A stretch of DNA of 64,000 nt from Nitrospira moscoviensis. GTDB taxonomy: Bacteria; Nitrospirota; Nitrospiria; Nitrospirales; Nitrospiraceae. The notes below the pieces were generated by a model. The model was not told where the DNA came from. It did not search any database and saw only the letters and a list, made by a program, of their open reading frames with translations. The position numbers were made by a program, and so were the translations under genes. This document shows, piece by piece, positions 1 to 9,287 of the stretch. The stretch covers positions 3,822,001 to 3,886,000 of the forward strand of contig NZ_CP011801.1 in assembly GCF_001273775.1 (NCBI RefSeq), given 5' to 3'. The stretch's first letter is position 1, and each line of letters opens with the position of its first letter.

Positions 1-338
1 CCGAAGAATGATGGCCGCGGACAGCGGCGAGCAAGAGGAGTGCCACTCTGCACCCCACGCATTATGCGATTTGGGTAAGGAGATGCCGTATCGGCGTACA
101 GACTCCGCCGCCGATTAAGACAAAATTGGACGTGCCCGGACGTCCGACGGCTCCGGCGGACGCTCACTGGTCAGTCTGTTGAGGTCCGCAGCAATCCGGA
201 CGGTGCGCGCACGGGGAACAGGACAGGAACGGACATTGCCCCACTCCGTGCCCGCTGCGGCTCTGCGCCACTGGGGATTGTCCCGATGCCGGCGGCGGGT
301 GTCCTGTTGCTAGAACACATATTCTATGAGGTGCCGTC
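1..338. other. Left-edge region without a supported gene
   Basis: No convincing gene is seen here. On the minus strand a GTG near position 58 opens a short frame that runs off the window edge and begins with a hydrophobic, signal-peptide-like stretch (VALLLLAAV); it could be the start of a leftward secreted protein, but it has no clear ribosome-binding site. The rest is GC-rich and carries no obvious terminator. Confidence 0.3.
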
Positions 339-527
339 ATGCTTGTTGATGTCGACAGTGTCACAGGGAGCGCCTTGGTCGTCTTGTTGATGGGCGGCCT
401 CATCACGGGCTTCAGCGTCTGGGTGGGTTGGCTCGCCATGCGGATCGGGTGCGATGATTCAAAGGGCCACGACATGCCGGCCTCGCTGCGAAACGGCAGC
501 GGGTATTCGTTCCGGAAGGCGGCGTGA
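339..527 (+). CDS. Small single-pass membrane protein, unknown function
   Basis: This encodes 62 residues. Residues about 9-32 form one hydrophobic segment (SALVVLLMGGLITGF and onward), followed by a short polar tail, so a single-pass inner-membrane peptide is likely. A GAGGTG ribosome-binding site lies about 6 bases before the ATG, which supports translation. It stands alone, convergent with the acetolactate synthase-like gene. I do not recognise a family, and the function is unknown. Confidence 0.5.
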   Translation: MLVDVDSVTGSALVVLLMGGLITGFSVWVGWLAMRIGCDDSKGHDMPASLRNGSGYSFRKAA

Positions 528-552
528 CCGCCGGGCAAGAGATCGTGGTCCG

Positions 553-2190
553 CTAGGGAATGCGCTTCAGCCGGTCGGTGACGCGGACGTTCTCTCCATA
601 ATCCACCGGACAATCGATCACGGCCGGGCCGCCGCTCCTGAGCGCTTCCCGCAAGATCGGCGTGAGCTCGGTCGGGCCTTCCACCCGATATCCTTGCGCG
701 CCGTAGGCCCGCGCATAGGCGACGAAATCGGGATTGCCGAACTCGACCGAGGACGCCCGGTTGAACCGGAGCGTCTGTTTCCACCGGATCACGCCGTATC
801 CTCCGTCGCGCCAGATGAGGATCACCAGCGGGAGTTGCAGACGGACCGCCGTCTCGAGCTCCTGCGAGTTCATCATGAATCCGCCGTCGCCCGTCACCGC
901 CACGATGCGGCGCGAAGGATAGAGGAGCTGCGCGGCCACGGCGCCGGGCAGCGCGATGCCCATCGCGGCGAAGCCGTTCGAGATCAGGCAGGTGTTGGGC
1001 GCGTAGCAGGGAAACATGCGGGCCATCCACAGCTTATGGGCGCCGACATCGCAGATCACCAGAGCGTCGGCAGGCAGGACATCACGCAGCTCTGTGATGA
1101 TGCGCTGCGGACGCAGCGGCCAGCCGGCCGGGCCGGCTCCTTCCTCTTCCAATTGAGCGCCGACCGCCGCGCGCGCCCCTTCGGCCCATCGAGCTTCGAA
1201 GGGGGCCACGCCTTCCGCCAACCGGTCCAGCGCCTGTGCGAGATCACCCAGCACACCGACTTCGACGATGTAGTGCGCGTCCACGTCGGCGGGAGAGACA
1301 TCCACATGGACCAAGCGTTTGTCCCGGTTGGGATTCCACAGACAGGGCGCATACTCCACGAAGTCGTACCCGACTGCGATGACCACGTCGGCCTGTTCGA
1401 CCATTCTCGCCGCATAGTCCCGGCCGGGAAACCCGATCGTGTAGAGCGACAGGGGATCGGTGTCCGGCATGACGCCTTTCCCCATGAAGGTATGGACGAC
1501 GGGGATCTGGAGCCGGCGCGCAAACCGCCGGACCGCCTCCTCGGCCCGCCGGCGGACGACACCGTTGCCCGCCAAGATGAGCGGCCGCTTGGCGCCCCGC
1601 AGAACGGCGACCGCCCGCGCCACTTGCACGGCCGAGGGCTCGGGCACGCGCGGCGATTGCACCCGGAGCGGCGGCACGACCGCCGATTCATCGACCCGCT
1701 CGGCCGCCACGTCTTCCGGGATTTCCAGATGGACCGCGCCGGGCTTTTCGGTTTCGGCCAGCTTGAACGCCTTGCGCACCGTTTCGGGAATCATCGCCGG
1801 CGTCGCGATCACGCCGTTCCATTTGGTGATGGGCTTGAAGAGCGCCGGCAGGTCGATGTACTGGTGCGACTGGCTGTGTTTCCGTTCGGTGGACACCTGC
1901 CCGCTGATCGCCACCAGCGGCGCATGGTCCAGGTTGGCGTCGGCGACGCCGGTGATCAAATTGGTCGCGCCGGGGCCCAGCGTCGACAGGCAGACGCCGG
2001 CCCTGCCGGTCAGCCGGCCGTAGACGTCCGCCATGAAGGCCGCGCCCTGTTCGTGCCGTGTCGTGATGAAGCGCAGGGACGAATTCAGCACGGCATCCGT
2101 GATCTCGAGTGTTTCCTCGCCCGGCACGCCGAACAGCCATTGCACCCCTTCATGCTCGAGGCAGCGTATCAGCAGATCGGCGGCTCTCAT
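553..2190 (-). CDS. Acetolactate synthase-like TPP-dependent enzyme (large subunit, AlsS type)
   Basis: The 545 residues are a full-length thiamine-diphosphate enzyme of the acetolactate synthase / pyruvate oxidase family. The catalytic glutamate is in RHEQGAAFMA (E47). The central domain (about 190-340) is the usual Rossmann-like middle domain. The TPP/metal motif GDGGFMMN is at 434-441. The stretch around HSQSHQYIDLPALFKPITKW (about 105-124) resembles catabolic AlsS more than biosynthetic IlvB, and no small regulatory subunit gene is adjacent. The expected reaction is condensation of two pyruvates to 2-acetolactate, but other TPP decarboxylases share this fold. A GGGAGAA site precedes the ATG. 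It is divergent from the pyruvate dehydrogenase operon, so both use pyruvate and TPP. Confidence 0.85.
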   Translation of the reverse strand: MRAADLLIRCLEHEGVQWLFGVPGEETLEITDAVLNSSLRFITTRHEQGAAFMADVYGRLTGRAGVCLSTLGPGATNLITGVADANLDHAPLVAISGQVSTERKHSQSHQYIDLPALFKPITKWNGVIATPAMIPETVRKAFKLAETEKPGAVHLEIPEDVAAERVDESAVVPPLRVQSPRVPEPSAVQVARAVAVLRGAKRPLILAGNGVVRRRAEEAVRRFARRLQIPVVHTFMGKGVMPDTDPLSLYTIGFPGRDYAARMVEQADVVIAVGYDFVEYAPCLWNPNRDKRLVHVDVSPADVDAHYIVEVGVLGDLAQALDRLAEGVAPFEARWAEGARAAVGAQLEEEGAGPAGWPLRPQRIITELRDVLPADALVICDVGAHKLWMARMFPCYAPNTCLISNGFAAMGIALPGAVAAQLLYPSRRIVAVTGDGGFMMNSQELETAVRLQLPLVILIWRDGGYGVIRWKQTLRFNRASSVEFGNPDFVAYARAYGAQGYRVEGPTELTPILREALRSGGPAVIDCPVDYGENVRVTDRLKRIP

Positions 2191-2325
2191 ATGATTCTCC
2201 CTGCGTCTCCGAACTTGTCTTCATTCTACCGCGCCGGGCCGCCGGGCCACGAACACGGCAATTCCCCATAGGCGAACCGGTCGGGAGAAAGCGTATACTG
2301 TACGGACATGTCAGCGAAGGAACCC

Positions 2326-5007
2326 ATGAGCGACGATCGCGCTGCTCCTCCACACACCGATACAGATCCGCAAGAGACGCAAGAGTGGCTGGACTCGCTG
2401 GACTACGTGTTGCAGGCTCAGGGCACCGACCGCGCGACGTATCTCTTCGACCGTCTCCGCGATCGGCTCGGCGCGCGAGGAGTGCGCGTCCCCGCGCCCC
2501 TCAATACGCCCTACGTCAACACGATCCCGGCCGCGGACGAACCGCCCTATCCCGGCAATCTGGAGGTCGAGCGCCGCATTCGCAGTCTGATCCGCTGGAA
2601 CGCCATGGCGATGGTGGTCAAAGCCAACAAGAACAAGCCGGGCATCGGCGGCCACATTTCGACCTACGCGTCGGCGGCGACGCTGTATGAAGTCGGCTTC
2701 AATCATTTTTTCCATGGCCGGGACGGCGAGCACCCAGGTGATCTCGTCTATTTCCAAGGGCACGCGGCGCCGGGCATCTATGCGCGCGGCTATGTGGAAG
2801 GACGGTTCCCCGAAGAGGCGTTGCACCATTTTCGATCCGAGACAGAGCGCGGCAGGGGATTGTCGTCCTATCCGCACCCCTGGCTGATGCCCGACTATTG
2901 GGAATTTCCCACGGTCTCGATGGGCCTCGGCCCCATCATGTCCATCTATCAGGCGCGCTTCAACCGCTATCTGCAGGACCGAGGCCTCAAAGAGACGAGC
3001 CGCCAGCGCGTGTGGGCCTTCGTCGGCGACGGCGAAATGGATGAGCCGGAAAGTCTCGGCGCGCTCACGCTCGCCGCCCGGGAGCGGCTGGATAATCTGA
3101 CGTGGGTCATCAATTGCAACCTCCAGCGGCTCGACGGTCCGGTGCGCGGCAACGGGAAAATCATCCAAGAGCTGGAAGCGATGTTCCGCGGCGCCGGCTG
3201 GCACGTCATCAAAGTGATCTGGGGCAGCGAGTGGGATCCCTTGCTCGCCCAGGACGACGAAGGCCTGCTGGTGAAGCGGATGGGCGAGGTTGTCGACGGG
3301 TGGTACCAGAAGTACACGGTGGAAGGCGGTGCGTTCGCACGAAAACATTTTTTCGGCGCCGATCCCCGGCTGCTCAAGATGGTCGAGCACTACTCGGACG
3401 AACAGATTCACAAGCTCCTGCGCGGCGGGCACGATCCGCGCAAGGTCTACGCCGCCTACAGAGCCGCCGTGGAGCACCGCGGGCGGCCCACCGTGATCCT
3501 GGCCAAGACCGTCAAAGGCTACGGGTTGGGCGAAGCCGGTGAAGGGCGGAACGTCACGCACCAGCAAAAAAAGATGAACGAGCAGGAGCTGCGCGAGTTC
3601 CGCACCAGATTCGGCGTGCCGATCCGGGACGAGGAACTGGCGGCGACGCCGTTCTACCGGCCGCCCGCCGGCAGCCCGGAAGCCCGCTATCTGGCCGAGC
3701 GCCTCACCGCCATGGGCGGTCCTGTCCCCCGGCGTCGAGTGACGGTGGAGCCGATGGAGACGCCGGCGCTCGACCAGTTCAAAGAGTTCCTCGAAGGGTC
3801 GAGCGGGCGGGCGGTGTCGACGACGATGGGCTTTGCCCGCATGCTGGGCCGCCTGCTCGGGATCAAACCGTTCGGGCGCTCCATCGTGCCGATCATCCCC
3901 GACGAAGCCCGCACGTTCGGACTGGAGGCGCTGTTCCGCCAGTATGGGATCTACTCGCCTATCGGACAGCTCTACGAGCCGGCCGACAAAAGCTCACTGC
4001 TCTATTATTTCGAAGCCGCCGACGGACAGATCCTCGAAGAGGGCATCACCGAGGCGGGAGCGATGTGCTCGACCATCGCGGCCGGCACGGCCTACGCGAC
4101 CCATGGCGTGAACACGATTCCCTTCTTTATCTACTACTCCATGTTCGGCTTTCAGCGCGTGGGCGACTTGATCTGGGCCGCTTCCGACATGCGCACCCGC
4201 GGGTTCCTGTTGGGCGCCACGGCGGGCCGCACGACGCTGGAAGGCGAGGGTTTGCAACATCAGGATGGGCACAGCCACTTGATGGCCGGCGCCTTCCCGA
4301 CGGTCGCGGCCTACGACCCGGCCTTCATGTTCGAGCTCGCCGTCATTCTGCAAGACGGCTTGAAGCGCATGTACCAGGATCAGGAGCCGCTGCTCTATTA
4401 CATCACCCTCTACAACGAGACGTATCCCATGCCGTCGATGCCGCCGAATGCGGAAGAAGGCATCCGCGAGGGGATGTATAAGTTCCGCCCCGCGCCGCAC
4501 GCCGGCCGCCATCGCGCGCAGATTTTGGCGAGCGGTCCGTTGATCCACGAGGCGTTGCGCGCCCAGAACCTGCTGCTGGAACGGTACGGCGTGGCCGCCG
4601 ATGTCTGGAGCGTGACGAGTTACAAGACGCTGCGCGTCCGCGCGCTCGAAGCCGACCGTTGGAACAGGCTGCACCCCGAAGAACCGCCCCGCGAGAGCTA
4701 CCTCCACAAAACCGTGCGGGGACAAGAGGGACCGTTTATCGCCGTCAGCGATTATGTCCGCCTCGTCAGCGAACAAATCGCTCCCTGGCTTCCGGGCGGC
4801 TTGCTGGCGCTCGGCACCGACGGCTTCGGCCGGAGCGACACCCGCCACGCCCTCCGGAACTTCTTTGAAACCAGCTCCGCGCACATCGTCGTCGCGACAT
4901 TGTATGCGTTGCACAGACAGCGGGGGACTGTCGACGCCCACGACGTTGCGCAGGCGGCCCGCGATTTGGGCGTGGAGACGGAGGGCCCGGCGCCATGGCG
5001 GCGGTGA
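2326..5007 (+). CDS. aceE: Pyruvate dehydrogenase E1 component, homodimeric type
   Basis: This encodes the TPP-dependent decarboxylase of the pyruvate dehydrogenase complex (pyruvate to acetyl-CoA, cytoplasm). The chosen start gives 893 residues beginning MSDDR, with the family's N-terminal DPQETQEWLDSL following. The TPP/Mg motif begins at GDGEMDEPE (about residue 234) and ends near the NCN about 30 residues later. An in-frame ATG at 2308 is possible, but 2326 has a GAAGGAA site 4-5 bases upstream and aligns better with the family's start. A TATACT -10-like box at 2294-2299 would put transcription start around 2305, leaving about 20 bases of leader; its -35 is poor. It is the first gene of aceE-aceF-lpdA. 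Confidence 0.95.
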   Translation: MSDDRAAPPHTDTDPQETQEWLDSLDYVLQAQGTDRATYLFDRLRDRLGARGVRVPAPLNTPYVNTIPAADEPPYPGNLEVERRIRSLIRWNAMAMVVKANKNKPGIGGHISTYASAATLYEVGFNHFFHGRDGEHPGDLVYFQGHAAPGIYARGYVEGRFPEEALHHFRSETERGRGLSSYPHPWLMPDYWEFPTVSMGLGPIMSIYQARFNRYLQDRGLKETSRQRVWAFVGDGEMDEPESLGALTLAARERLDNLTWVINCNLQRLDGPVRGNGKIIQELEAMFRGAGWHVIKVIWGSEWDPLLAQDDEGLLVKRMGEVVDGWYQKYTVEGGAFARKHFFGADPRLLKMVEHYSDEQIHKLLRGGHDPRKVYAAYRAAVEHRGRPTVILAKTVKGYGLGEAGEGRNVTHQQKKMNEQELREFRTRFGVPIRDEELAATPFYRPPAGSPEARYLAERLTAMGGPVPRRRVTVEPMETPALDQFKEFLEGSSGRAVSTTMGFARMLGRLLGIKPFGRSIVPIIPDEARTFGLEALFRQYGIYSPIGQLYEPADKSSLLYYFEAADGQILEEGITEAGAMCSTIAAGTAYATHGVNTIPFFIYYSMFGFQRVGDLIWAASDMRTRGFLLGATAGRTTLEGEGLQHQDGHSHLMAGAFPTVAAYDPAFMFELAVILQDGLKRMYQDQEPLLYYITLYNETYPMPSMPPNAEEGIREGMYKFRPAPHAGRHRAQILASGPLIHEALRAQNLLLERYGVAADVWSVTSYKTLRVRALEADRWNRLHPEEPPRESYLHKTVRGQEGPFIAVSDYVRLVSEQIAPWLPGGLLALGTDGFGRSDTRHALRNFFETSSAHIVVATLYALHRQRGTVDAHDVAQAARDLGVETEGPAPWRR

Positions 5008-5040
5008 GCCGACAGAGAACCGGTCAAGGACGAGTGAGCC

Positions 5041-6372
5041 ATGAAGGTTGAGCTTCCTTTTCTCGCCGAAGGCGTCGAAGGCGGCGATGTCGTGCAGGTG
5101 CTGGTCGCCGAGGGCGAGCGGGTCACCGAAGGGCAATCGCTGATCGAGCTGGAGACCGACAAAGCGACCGTGCCGGTGCCGTCGCCCGTCGCCGGCACCG
5201 TCGCCAAGCTGCTCATCCGTCAGGGCGACCATCTCCAAGTCGGCCAGGCGATCGTCGAGTTGGACGGCGCACAGGAAGGACAGCCGGCTCAGCCCACGTC
5301 GAAGCCGGCGGCGCCTGCCGCGCCTCAGACGGAGCCGCCGCCTCCGCAGGCACAGGCGGCACCGGACCGCGGCAATGAGGAACCGGACGCGAAGCAGGCT
5401 CCACCCCGATCCGTCGCCGAGCAGCCGGCGGCTGCAACCTCGGCCGAGCGCGGCTCCGCTTCAGCGGGGGCCGCCGTCCCTGCTTCGCCGTCGGTGCGCC
5501 GGCTCGCGCGCGAACTGGGAGTGGATCTCGCTCGGGTGCAAGGCTCCGAATCCGGGGGCCGCATTACGGCCGAAGACGTCAAAGCCTATGTGCGGGAGCG
5601 GACGAGGCGCACGGAAGCCCGTCCGGACGGCGGTGCCGGACAAGGCGGCGATCGCTTTACCACCCTGTACGGCAGCGAGCGGCGCGAAGCCCTCCCCTCC
5701 CTTCGGCGGAAGATCGCCGCCAACATGGCGCAGGCCTGGAGTACCATCCCTCACGTCCATCAGTTCCAAGAGGCCGACATCACCGACCTGCTGGTACTAC
5801 AAGAGCGGTACGCGCCCAAGTTCAAAGAGAAGGGCGTCCGGCTGACCATGACGAGCCTGCTCCTCAAAGCCGTGACGCATGCGTTGAAGCTGTATCCCCA
5901 GTTGAACGCCACGATCGATCTGACCAACGGGGAGGTCGTCTACAAGGATTATTACAACATCGGCGTCGCGGTCGACACGCCGGCGGGCCTGATCGTCCCG
6001 GTGATCCATCAGGTCGACAGGAAAGACCTGTTCCAGATTTCCGTGGAGCTGGCCGACTTGGCCGAACGCACCAGGAACCGGCAAGTGAAGCTGGAGGAGT
6101 TGCGCGGAGCGACCTTTACCGTGAGCAACATGGGCGGGATCGGCGCCGGGCCCTTCATGCCCATTATCAATCCGCCCGAAGTCGGGATCCTGGGTGTCGG
6201 GCGCGGGCGGATGACGCCGGTGTATCGCGACGGCGGATTCGTCCCGCGGACGATGCTGCCGCTGTGCGTGGCCTACGACCATCGCCTCGTCGACGGCGCC
6301 GTCGGCGCGCGGTTTACCAACGAGATCGTCAAGGTGCTCGAAGACTTTCAAGCGATGTTCTTGGGACTGTAA
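5041..6372 (+). CDS. aceF: Dihydrolipoamide acetyltransferase (pyruvate dehydrogenase E2)
   Basis: This is the core acetyltransferase of pyruvate dehydrogenase. From the N terminus: one lipoyl domain (about 1-78) with the lipoylated lysine in ETDKAT (K41); an Ala/Pro/Gln-rich flexible linker (about 80-150); a peripheral subunit-binding domain (about 153-190, SVRRLARELGVDL); and the catalytic domain (about 215-443) with the active-site motif DHRLVDG near the C terminus. A single lipoyl domain, against three in E. coli, explains the length of 443. It lies 33 bases after aceE with an AAGGACGAG site before ATG, so it is co-transcribed. Confidence 0.95.
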   Translation: MKVELPFLAEGVEGGDVVQVLVAEGERVTEGQSLIELETDKATVPVPSPVAGTVAKLLIRQGDHLQVGQAIVELDGAQEGQPAQPTSKPAAPAAPQTEPPPPQAQAAPDRGNEEPDAKQAPPRSVAEQPAAATSAERGSASAGAAVPASPSVRRLARELGVDLARVQGSESGGRITAEDVKAYVRERTRRTEARPDGGAGQGGDRFTTLYGSERREALPSLRRKIAANMAQAWSTIPHVHQFQEADITDLLVLQERYAPKFKEKGVRLTMTSLLLKAVTHALKLYPQLNATIDLTNGEVVYKDYYNIGVAVDTPAGLIVPVIHQVDRKDLFQISVELADLAERTRNRQVKLEELRGATFTVSNMGGIGAGPFMPIINPPEVGILGVGRGRMTPVYRDGGFVPRTMLPLCVAYDHRLVDGAVGARFTNEIVKVLEDFQAMFLGL

Positions 6373-6375
6373 AGC

Positions 6376-6519
6376 GGTTTGTCTGGTTTGTTTGGTTTGT
6401 TTGGTTTGTTTGGTTTATTTGGTTCATCGGTCAACAACACACACAGATAAACGGGGCCGGAGAAGTGAGACCAGACGGAGGCGCTGAGCACACATTTTCG
6501 AACCAGACAAACCAGAGAG
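6376..6519. repeat. Nonamer array (GTTTGTTTG-like) with inverted partner upstream of lpdA
   Basis: About five tandem copies of a 9-base unit (GTTTGTCTG, GTTTGTTTG three times, GTTTATTTG) occupy 6377-6424. A short complementary copy (ACCAGACAAACCAGAGAG) lies at 6502-6519, directly before the lpdA ATG, so the transcript could pair array and partner and bury the lpdA ribosome-binding site. A similar array is found at 48419-48509. It is non-coding. Confidence 0.7.
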
Positions 6520-6522
6520 ACC

Positions 6523-7938
6523 ATGAATCAAACAAACCCTTACGACGTCATCGTCATCGGCGCGGGACCCGGCGGATACGCCGCCGCCTTCCGCGCCGCG
6601 GACCTCGGCCTGCGTACCGCCCTGGTGGATGAAGATCCCCGGCTCGGCGGCGTATGCCTGTTGCGGGGATGCATTCCGTCGAAAGCCTTGCTGCACGCCG
6701 CCCGCTTGATCACCGACGCGGAAGAAGCCCGGGCGTGGGGCATCCACTTCGAAAAGCCACGGTTGGATACGGAGGCGCTGCGCCGGCAAGTCGAGACGGT
6801 GGTCGGCAAACTCGTGCAGGGCGTCCAGACTTTGGCGCGCAGCCGCAAGGTCGACGTCTTTCAGGCGCGGGCCACCTTCAAGAATGCCACGACGCTGGCG
6901 CTCTCAGGCTCGGAGGCGCCGCGCGAGCTGCCTTTCAACCATGCCATCCTTGCCACCGGCTCGCGGCCTGTGATCCCAAGATCGCTGCAGATCGAGGACC
7001 CGCGTATCATGGATTCCACCGGCGCGCTCAATCTGCCCGATGTTCCAAGACGCCTGCTGGTCGTCGGCGGCGGCTACATCGGCATGGAGTTGGGGACTGT
7101 CTACGACGCATTAGGCACCGAGGTGACCGTCGTGGAGGCGCTGCCACGCCTGCTCACCGGTGCCGATCCCGATTTGGTGCGCCCGCTGCACCAACGGATG
7201 CAACGCCGGTTCAAGGCGATCCGCTTCGATACGCTCGTTGAACGACTGGAGGCGCGGAAGGAGGGGATCGCGGCGACATTGAAGGGCCCGGAGGGAACCG
7301 CAGTCGACCTGTTCGATCGCGTGCTCGTCGCGGTCGGGCGTGCGCCCAACAGCGGAAATCTTGGCCTGGAACAGACGAACGTGAAGATCTCGTCCCACGG
7401 CTTTGTCGAGGTCGACCGGCAGATGCGCACGGCCGAGCCGTCGATCTTCGCCATCGGCGACGTGGTCGGCGAGCCGATGCTGGCCCACAAAGCCACCCAT
7501 CAAGGGCGAGTCGCCGCCGACGTGATCGCCGGCAACCCCGCTTCCTTCGACGCCGCGGCCGTTCCCGCCGTCGTCTTCACCGATCCGGAAATCGCCTGGT
7601 GCGGCCTCACGGAAGAAGCGGCGAAGGCATCCGGGCAAGCCGTCGCCAAAGCCAAGTTCCCTTGGGGCGCCTCGGGCCGCGCCGCGACACTCGGTCGGAC
7701 CGAGGGGCTCACGAAGTTGATCGTTGACCCGGACTCGGGCCGGGTCCTCGGCGTGGGCATCTGCGGGGTCGGGGCAGGCGAGCTGATTTCCGAGGGTGTC
7801 CTGGCCATCGAGATGGGCGCGGTCGCGGAAGACGTCGCCGCCTCCATCCATCCACATCCCACCCTGAGCGAGACGATCATGGAGGCGGCCGAAACGTTCA
7901 CCGGCCAAGCCACCCACTTCTTCTCGCCGAAGCGGTAA
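6523..7938 (+). CDS. lpdA: Dihydrolipoamide dehydrogenase (E3)
   Basis: This FAD flavoprotein (471 residues) reoxidises dihydrolipoyl E2 with NAD+. The FAD-binding GAGPGG is at 13-18, the redox disulfide is C45 and C50 in GGVCLLRGCIPSK, the NAD-binding GGGYIGMELG is near 185, and the C-terminal catalytic His-Glu pair is in HPHPTLSE near 450. It is the third gene of the pyruvate dehydrogenase operon, but 150 bases separate it from aceF, filled by a nonamer repeat. Its GAGAG ribosome-binding site sits inside the inverted partner of that repeat. E3 could also serve 2-oxoglutarate dehydrogenase or glycine cleavage, but no such genes are in view. Confidence 0.95.
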   Translation: MNQTNPYDVIVIGAGPGGYAAAFRAADLGLRTALVDEDPRLGGVCLLRGCIPSKALLHAARLITDAEEARAWGIHFEKPRLDTEALRRQVETVVGKLVQGVQTLARSRKVDVFQARATFKNATTLALSGSEAPRELPFNHAILATGSRPVIPRSLQIEDPRIMDSTGALNLPDVPRRLLVVGGGYIGMELGTVYDALGTEVTVVEALPRLLTGADPDLVRPLHQRMQRRFKAIRFDTLVERLEARKEGIAATLKGPEGTAVDLFDRVLVAVGRAPNSGNLGLEQTNVKISSHGFVEVDRQMRTAEPSIFAIGDVVGEPMLAHKATHQGRVAADVIAGNPASFDAAAVPAVVFTDPEIAWCGLTEEAAKASGQAVAKAKFPWGASGRAATLGRTEGLTKLIVDPDSGRVLGVGICGVGAGELISEGVLAIEMGAVAEDVAASIHPHPTLSETIMEAAETFTGQATHFFSPKR

Positions 7939-7978
7939 AGACCCTCTGCTTCGCCCACTGAGATAATAGGCGACGGTT

Positions 7979-8323
7979 CTATTGCCAGCTCCGATGGACT
8001 TCACTGACACGCTCGAGGCCGTCCGCCATGTCGATTGTCCATAGAACATCGTCCGGGATGAGAACGACCTTCAGGTCTGCGCAATGGCCGTTGGCCTCAG
8101 ATCCCAATTCCTCCACGACGCGGACGAGATGTTCGTCGTCCCGGGGTATCAAGGCGCCGTACCGATTCAAGCTGGGCTCCCGCGGACCGGCGGCTGCCGG
8201 CCAATGGGCGCCCCGATCTTCTTCCCTCAGCGCATCGGGTTGGCCCAACGCGCGTAGTCGGACGATGGCTTTATGGCTCACGCAAAAGCGGTCATAGCTG
8301 ACATTGATCACAATTTTCTTCAT
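7979..8323 (-). CDS. Conserved hypothetical protein, 114 aa
   Basis: The start at MKKIVINVSYDRFC is chosen because GGAGGG lies a few bases upstream; a longer frame upstream is low-complexity and lacks a site. The pattern IPRDDEHLVRVVEELG, then LKVVLIPDDV and a C-terminal HRSW, resembles a widespread uncharacterised bacterial family of about 100-120 residues often seen with phage or stress genes. No catalytic motif can be named. It is convergent with lpdA, leaving 40 bases between the stops. Confidence 0.65.
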   Translation of the reverse strand: MKKIVINVSYDRFCVSHKAIVRLRALGQPDALREEDRGAHWPAAAGPREPSLNRYGALIPRDDEHLVRVVEELGSEANGHCADLKVVLIPDDVLWTIDMADGLERVSEVHRSWQ

Positions 8324-8378
8324 ACGCCCTCCGGATGAGACCGTGAACGCGACCGCCGGTGGTCTGGGCGCCGAACTG

Positions 8379-8627
8379 TCAGGATGCCGGCGTCGGTTTC
8401 GGATCGGCGTAACCGATATAGTTCCCGCTCCAATGACAGTATCGCCGGTCGGCCCATGTGCGGACCTCGTCTTTTTGCGCCGCGCCGTATCGTCGTTCGA
8501 GGACAAGAGAAAACTTGCCGAGATCCCCCGCGATGTCCTGCAAATCCGTCTCGGTAATCTTGTCCCACTTCGCTTTCAATGGCGCCTGGAGTTGTTCCCA
8601 AAACTGGCGAAATTGTTCTTGGTTCAT
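8379..8627 (-). CDS. CsbD-like small stress-type protein
   Basis: The chosen start, MNQEQFRQFWEQLQAP, follows a strong AAAGGAGCG site and gives 82 residues. The N-terminal half has the CsbD-like arrangement (QEQF, W, K-KWDKIT, DL--I-GD), a helical family in general stress regulons with no known biochemical activity. The C-terminal part (RTWADRRYCHWSGNYIGYADP) is not typical of CsbD and may be lineage specific. It lies 55 bases upstream of the 114-residue protein on the same strand and may be co-transcribed with it. Assignment rests on weak similarity. Confidence 0.6.
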   Translation of the reverse strand: MNQEQFRQFWEQLQAPLKAKWDKITETDLQDIAGDLGKFSLVLERRYGAAQKDEVRTWADRRYCHWSGNYIGYADPKPTPAS

Positions 8628-9038
8628 TGGATCGCTCCTTTCGTGAAAGTGAATCGACACACGCAGTTCCTGCGGGTCGTCAACCACGGTGCCGTGGCCC
8701 GATCCGGCATGAAGAATTCGGCGTAAAGGCGGCGGAGACCGGGGAATCAGACGCGCAGGATGATGGAAGACGGCGCGAGAGATGGGACAGTCGACGTGGC
8801 TCAGTACGTCTTGGCGCACCCTACAGGAACGCGAGGGACAATGTCAAACTCAGCGGAGCGTTGTACTCCGCCTTCCACCGGCCTTTTAATGTGCCGGCGC
8901 CGATTTATTGTTGGCTGTCGCCGCGCCGGATGTGCTAGCGCGGAGATGATCTATAGGAACGTGTTCGGCCGGAAAGTGTCCCATGACTGTCCAATGGAGG
9001 CTCATTGGACAAGGCGATAATCATAAGCACATGAAAAG
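8628..9038. other. Intergenic region, no gene seen
   Basis: The 411 bases between the CsbD-like gene and tRNA-Lys carry no frame with a good ribosome-binding site. The only clear structure is a perfect 8-bp inverted repeat GTCCAATG/CATTGGAC (8989-8996 and 9003-9010, 6-base loop) just past the 3' end of tRNA-Lys. It lacks a following T-run, so it could be a weak terminator or processing signal. Confidence 0.5.
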
Positions 9039-9114
9039 TGGTGAGCCGGCTGGGACTCGAACCCAGGGCCCTCGCCTTAAAAGGGCGATGCTCTACCGAC
9101 TGAGCTACCGGCTC
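9039..9114 (-). tRNA. tRNA-Lys (TTT)
   Basis: A complete cloverleaf is visible on the minus strand. The acceptor stem is GAGCCGG/CCGGCTC, the anticodon loop CTTTTAA gives anticodon TTT (Lys), the T-loop is TTCGAGT, the discriminator is A, and CCA is encoded. It reads AAA and AAG codons. It lies downstream of purA on the same strand, 173 bases away. Confidence 0.97.
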
Positions 9115-9287
9115 ACGGCGGGATGTTGAACACCAGCCGCCTACGTCGTTCGCCGCTTGCGACGTACCCAACGGCGGTACGCCTCAGCGCCTCGCTCGTT
9201 GCGGCCTCGTTGGCGACGGTGTTGAACACCCGCAGGACAGGATGCGCATTCTACCACTCGTGGAAGGCGAATGACCACCGCTGATTT
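9115..9287. other. purA to tRNA-Lys spacer with hairpins and direct repeats
   Basis: This spacer holds a 7-bp hairpin TACGTCG/CGACGTA (9142-9166), two direct copies of GTTGAACACC (9125-9134 and about 9220-9229), and a -10-like TAGAAT on the minus strand at 9248-9253 that could belong to a tRNA-Lys promoter, though its -35 is poor. No T-run terminator is seen. Confidence 0.35.

Noticed and set aside
454..2271. A 605-codon open frame on the plus strand across the acetolactate synthase-like gene
   Set aside because: It is antisense to a clear enzyme, rich in Arg/His/Asp/Pro with no domain, as expected from a high-GC shadow.
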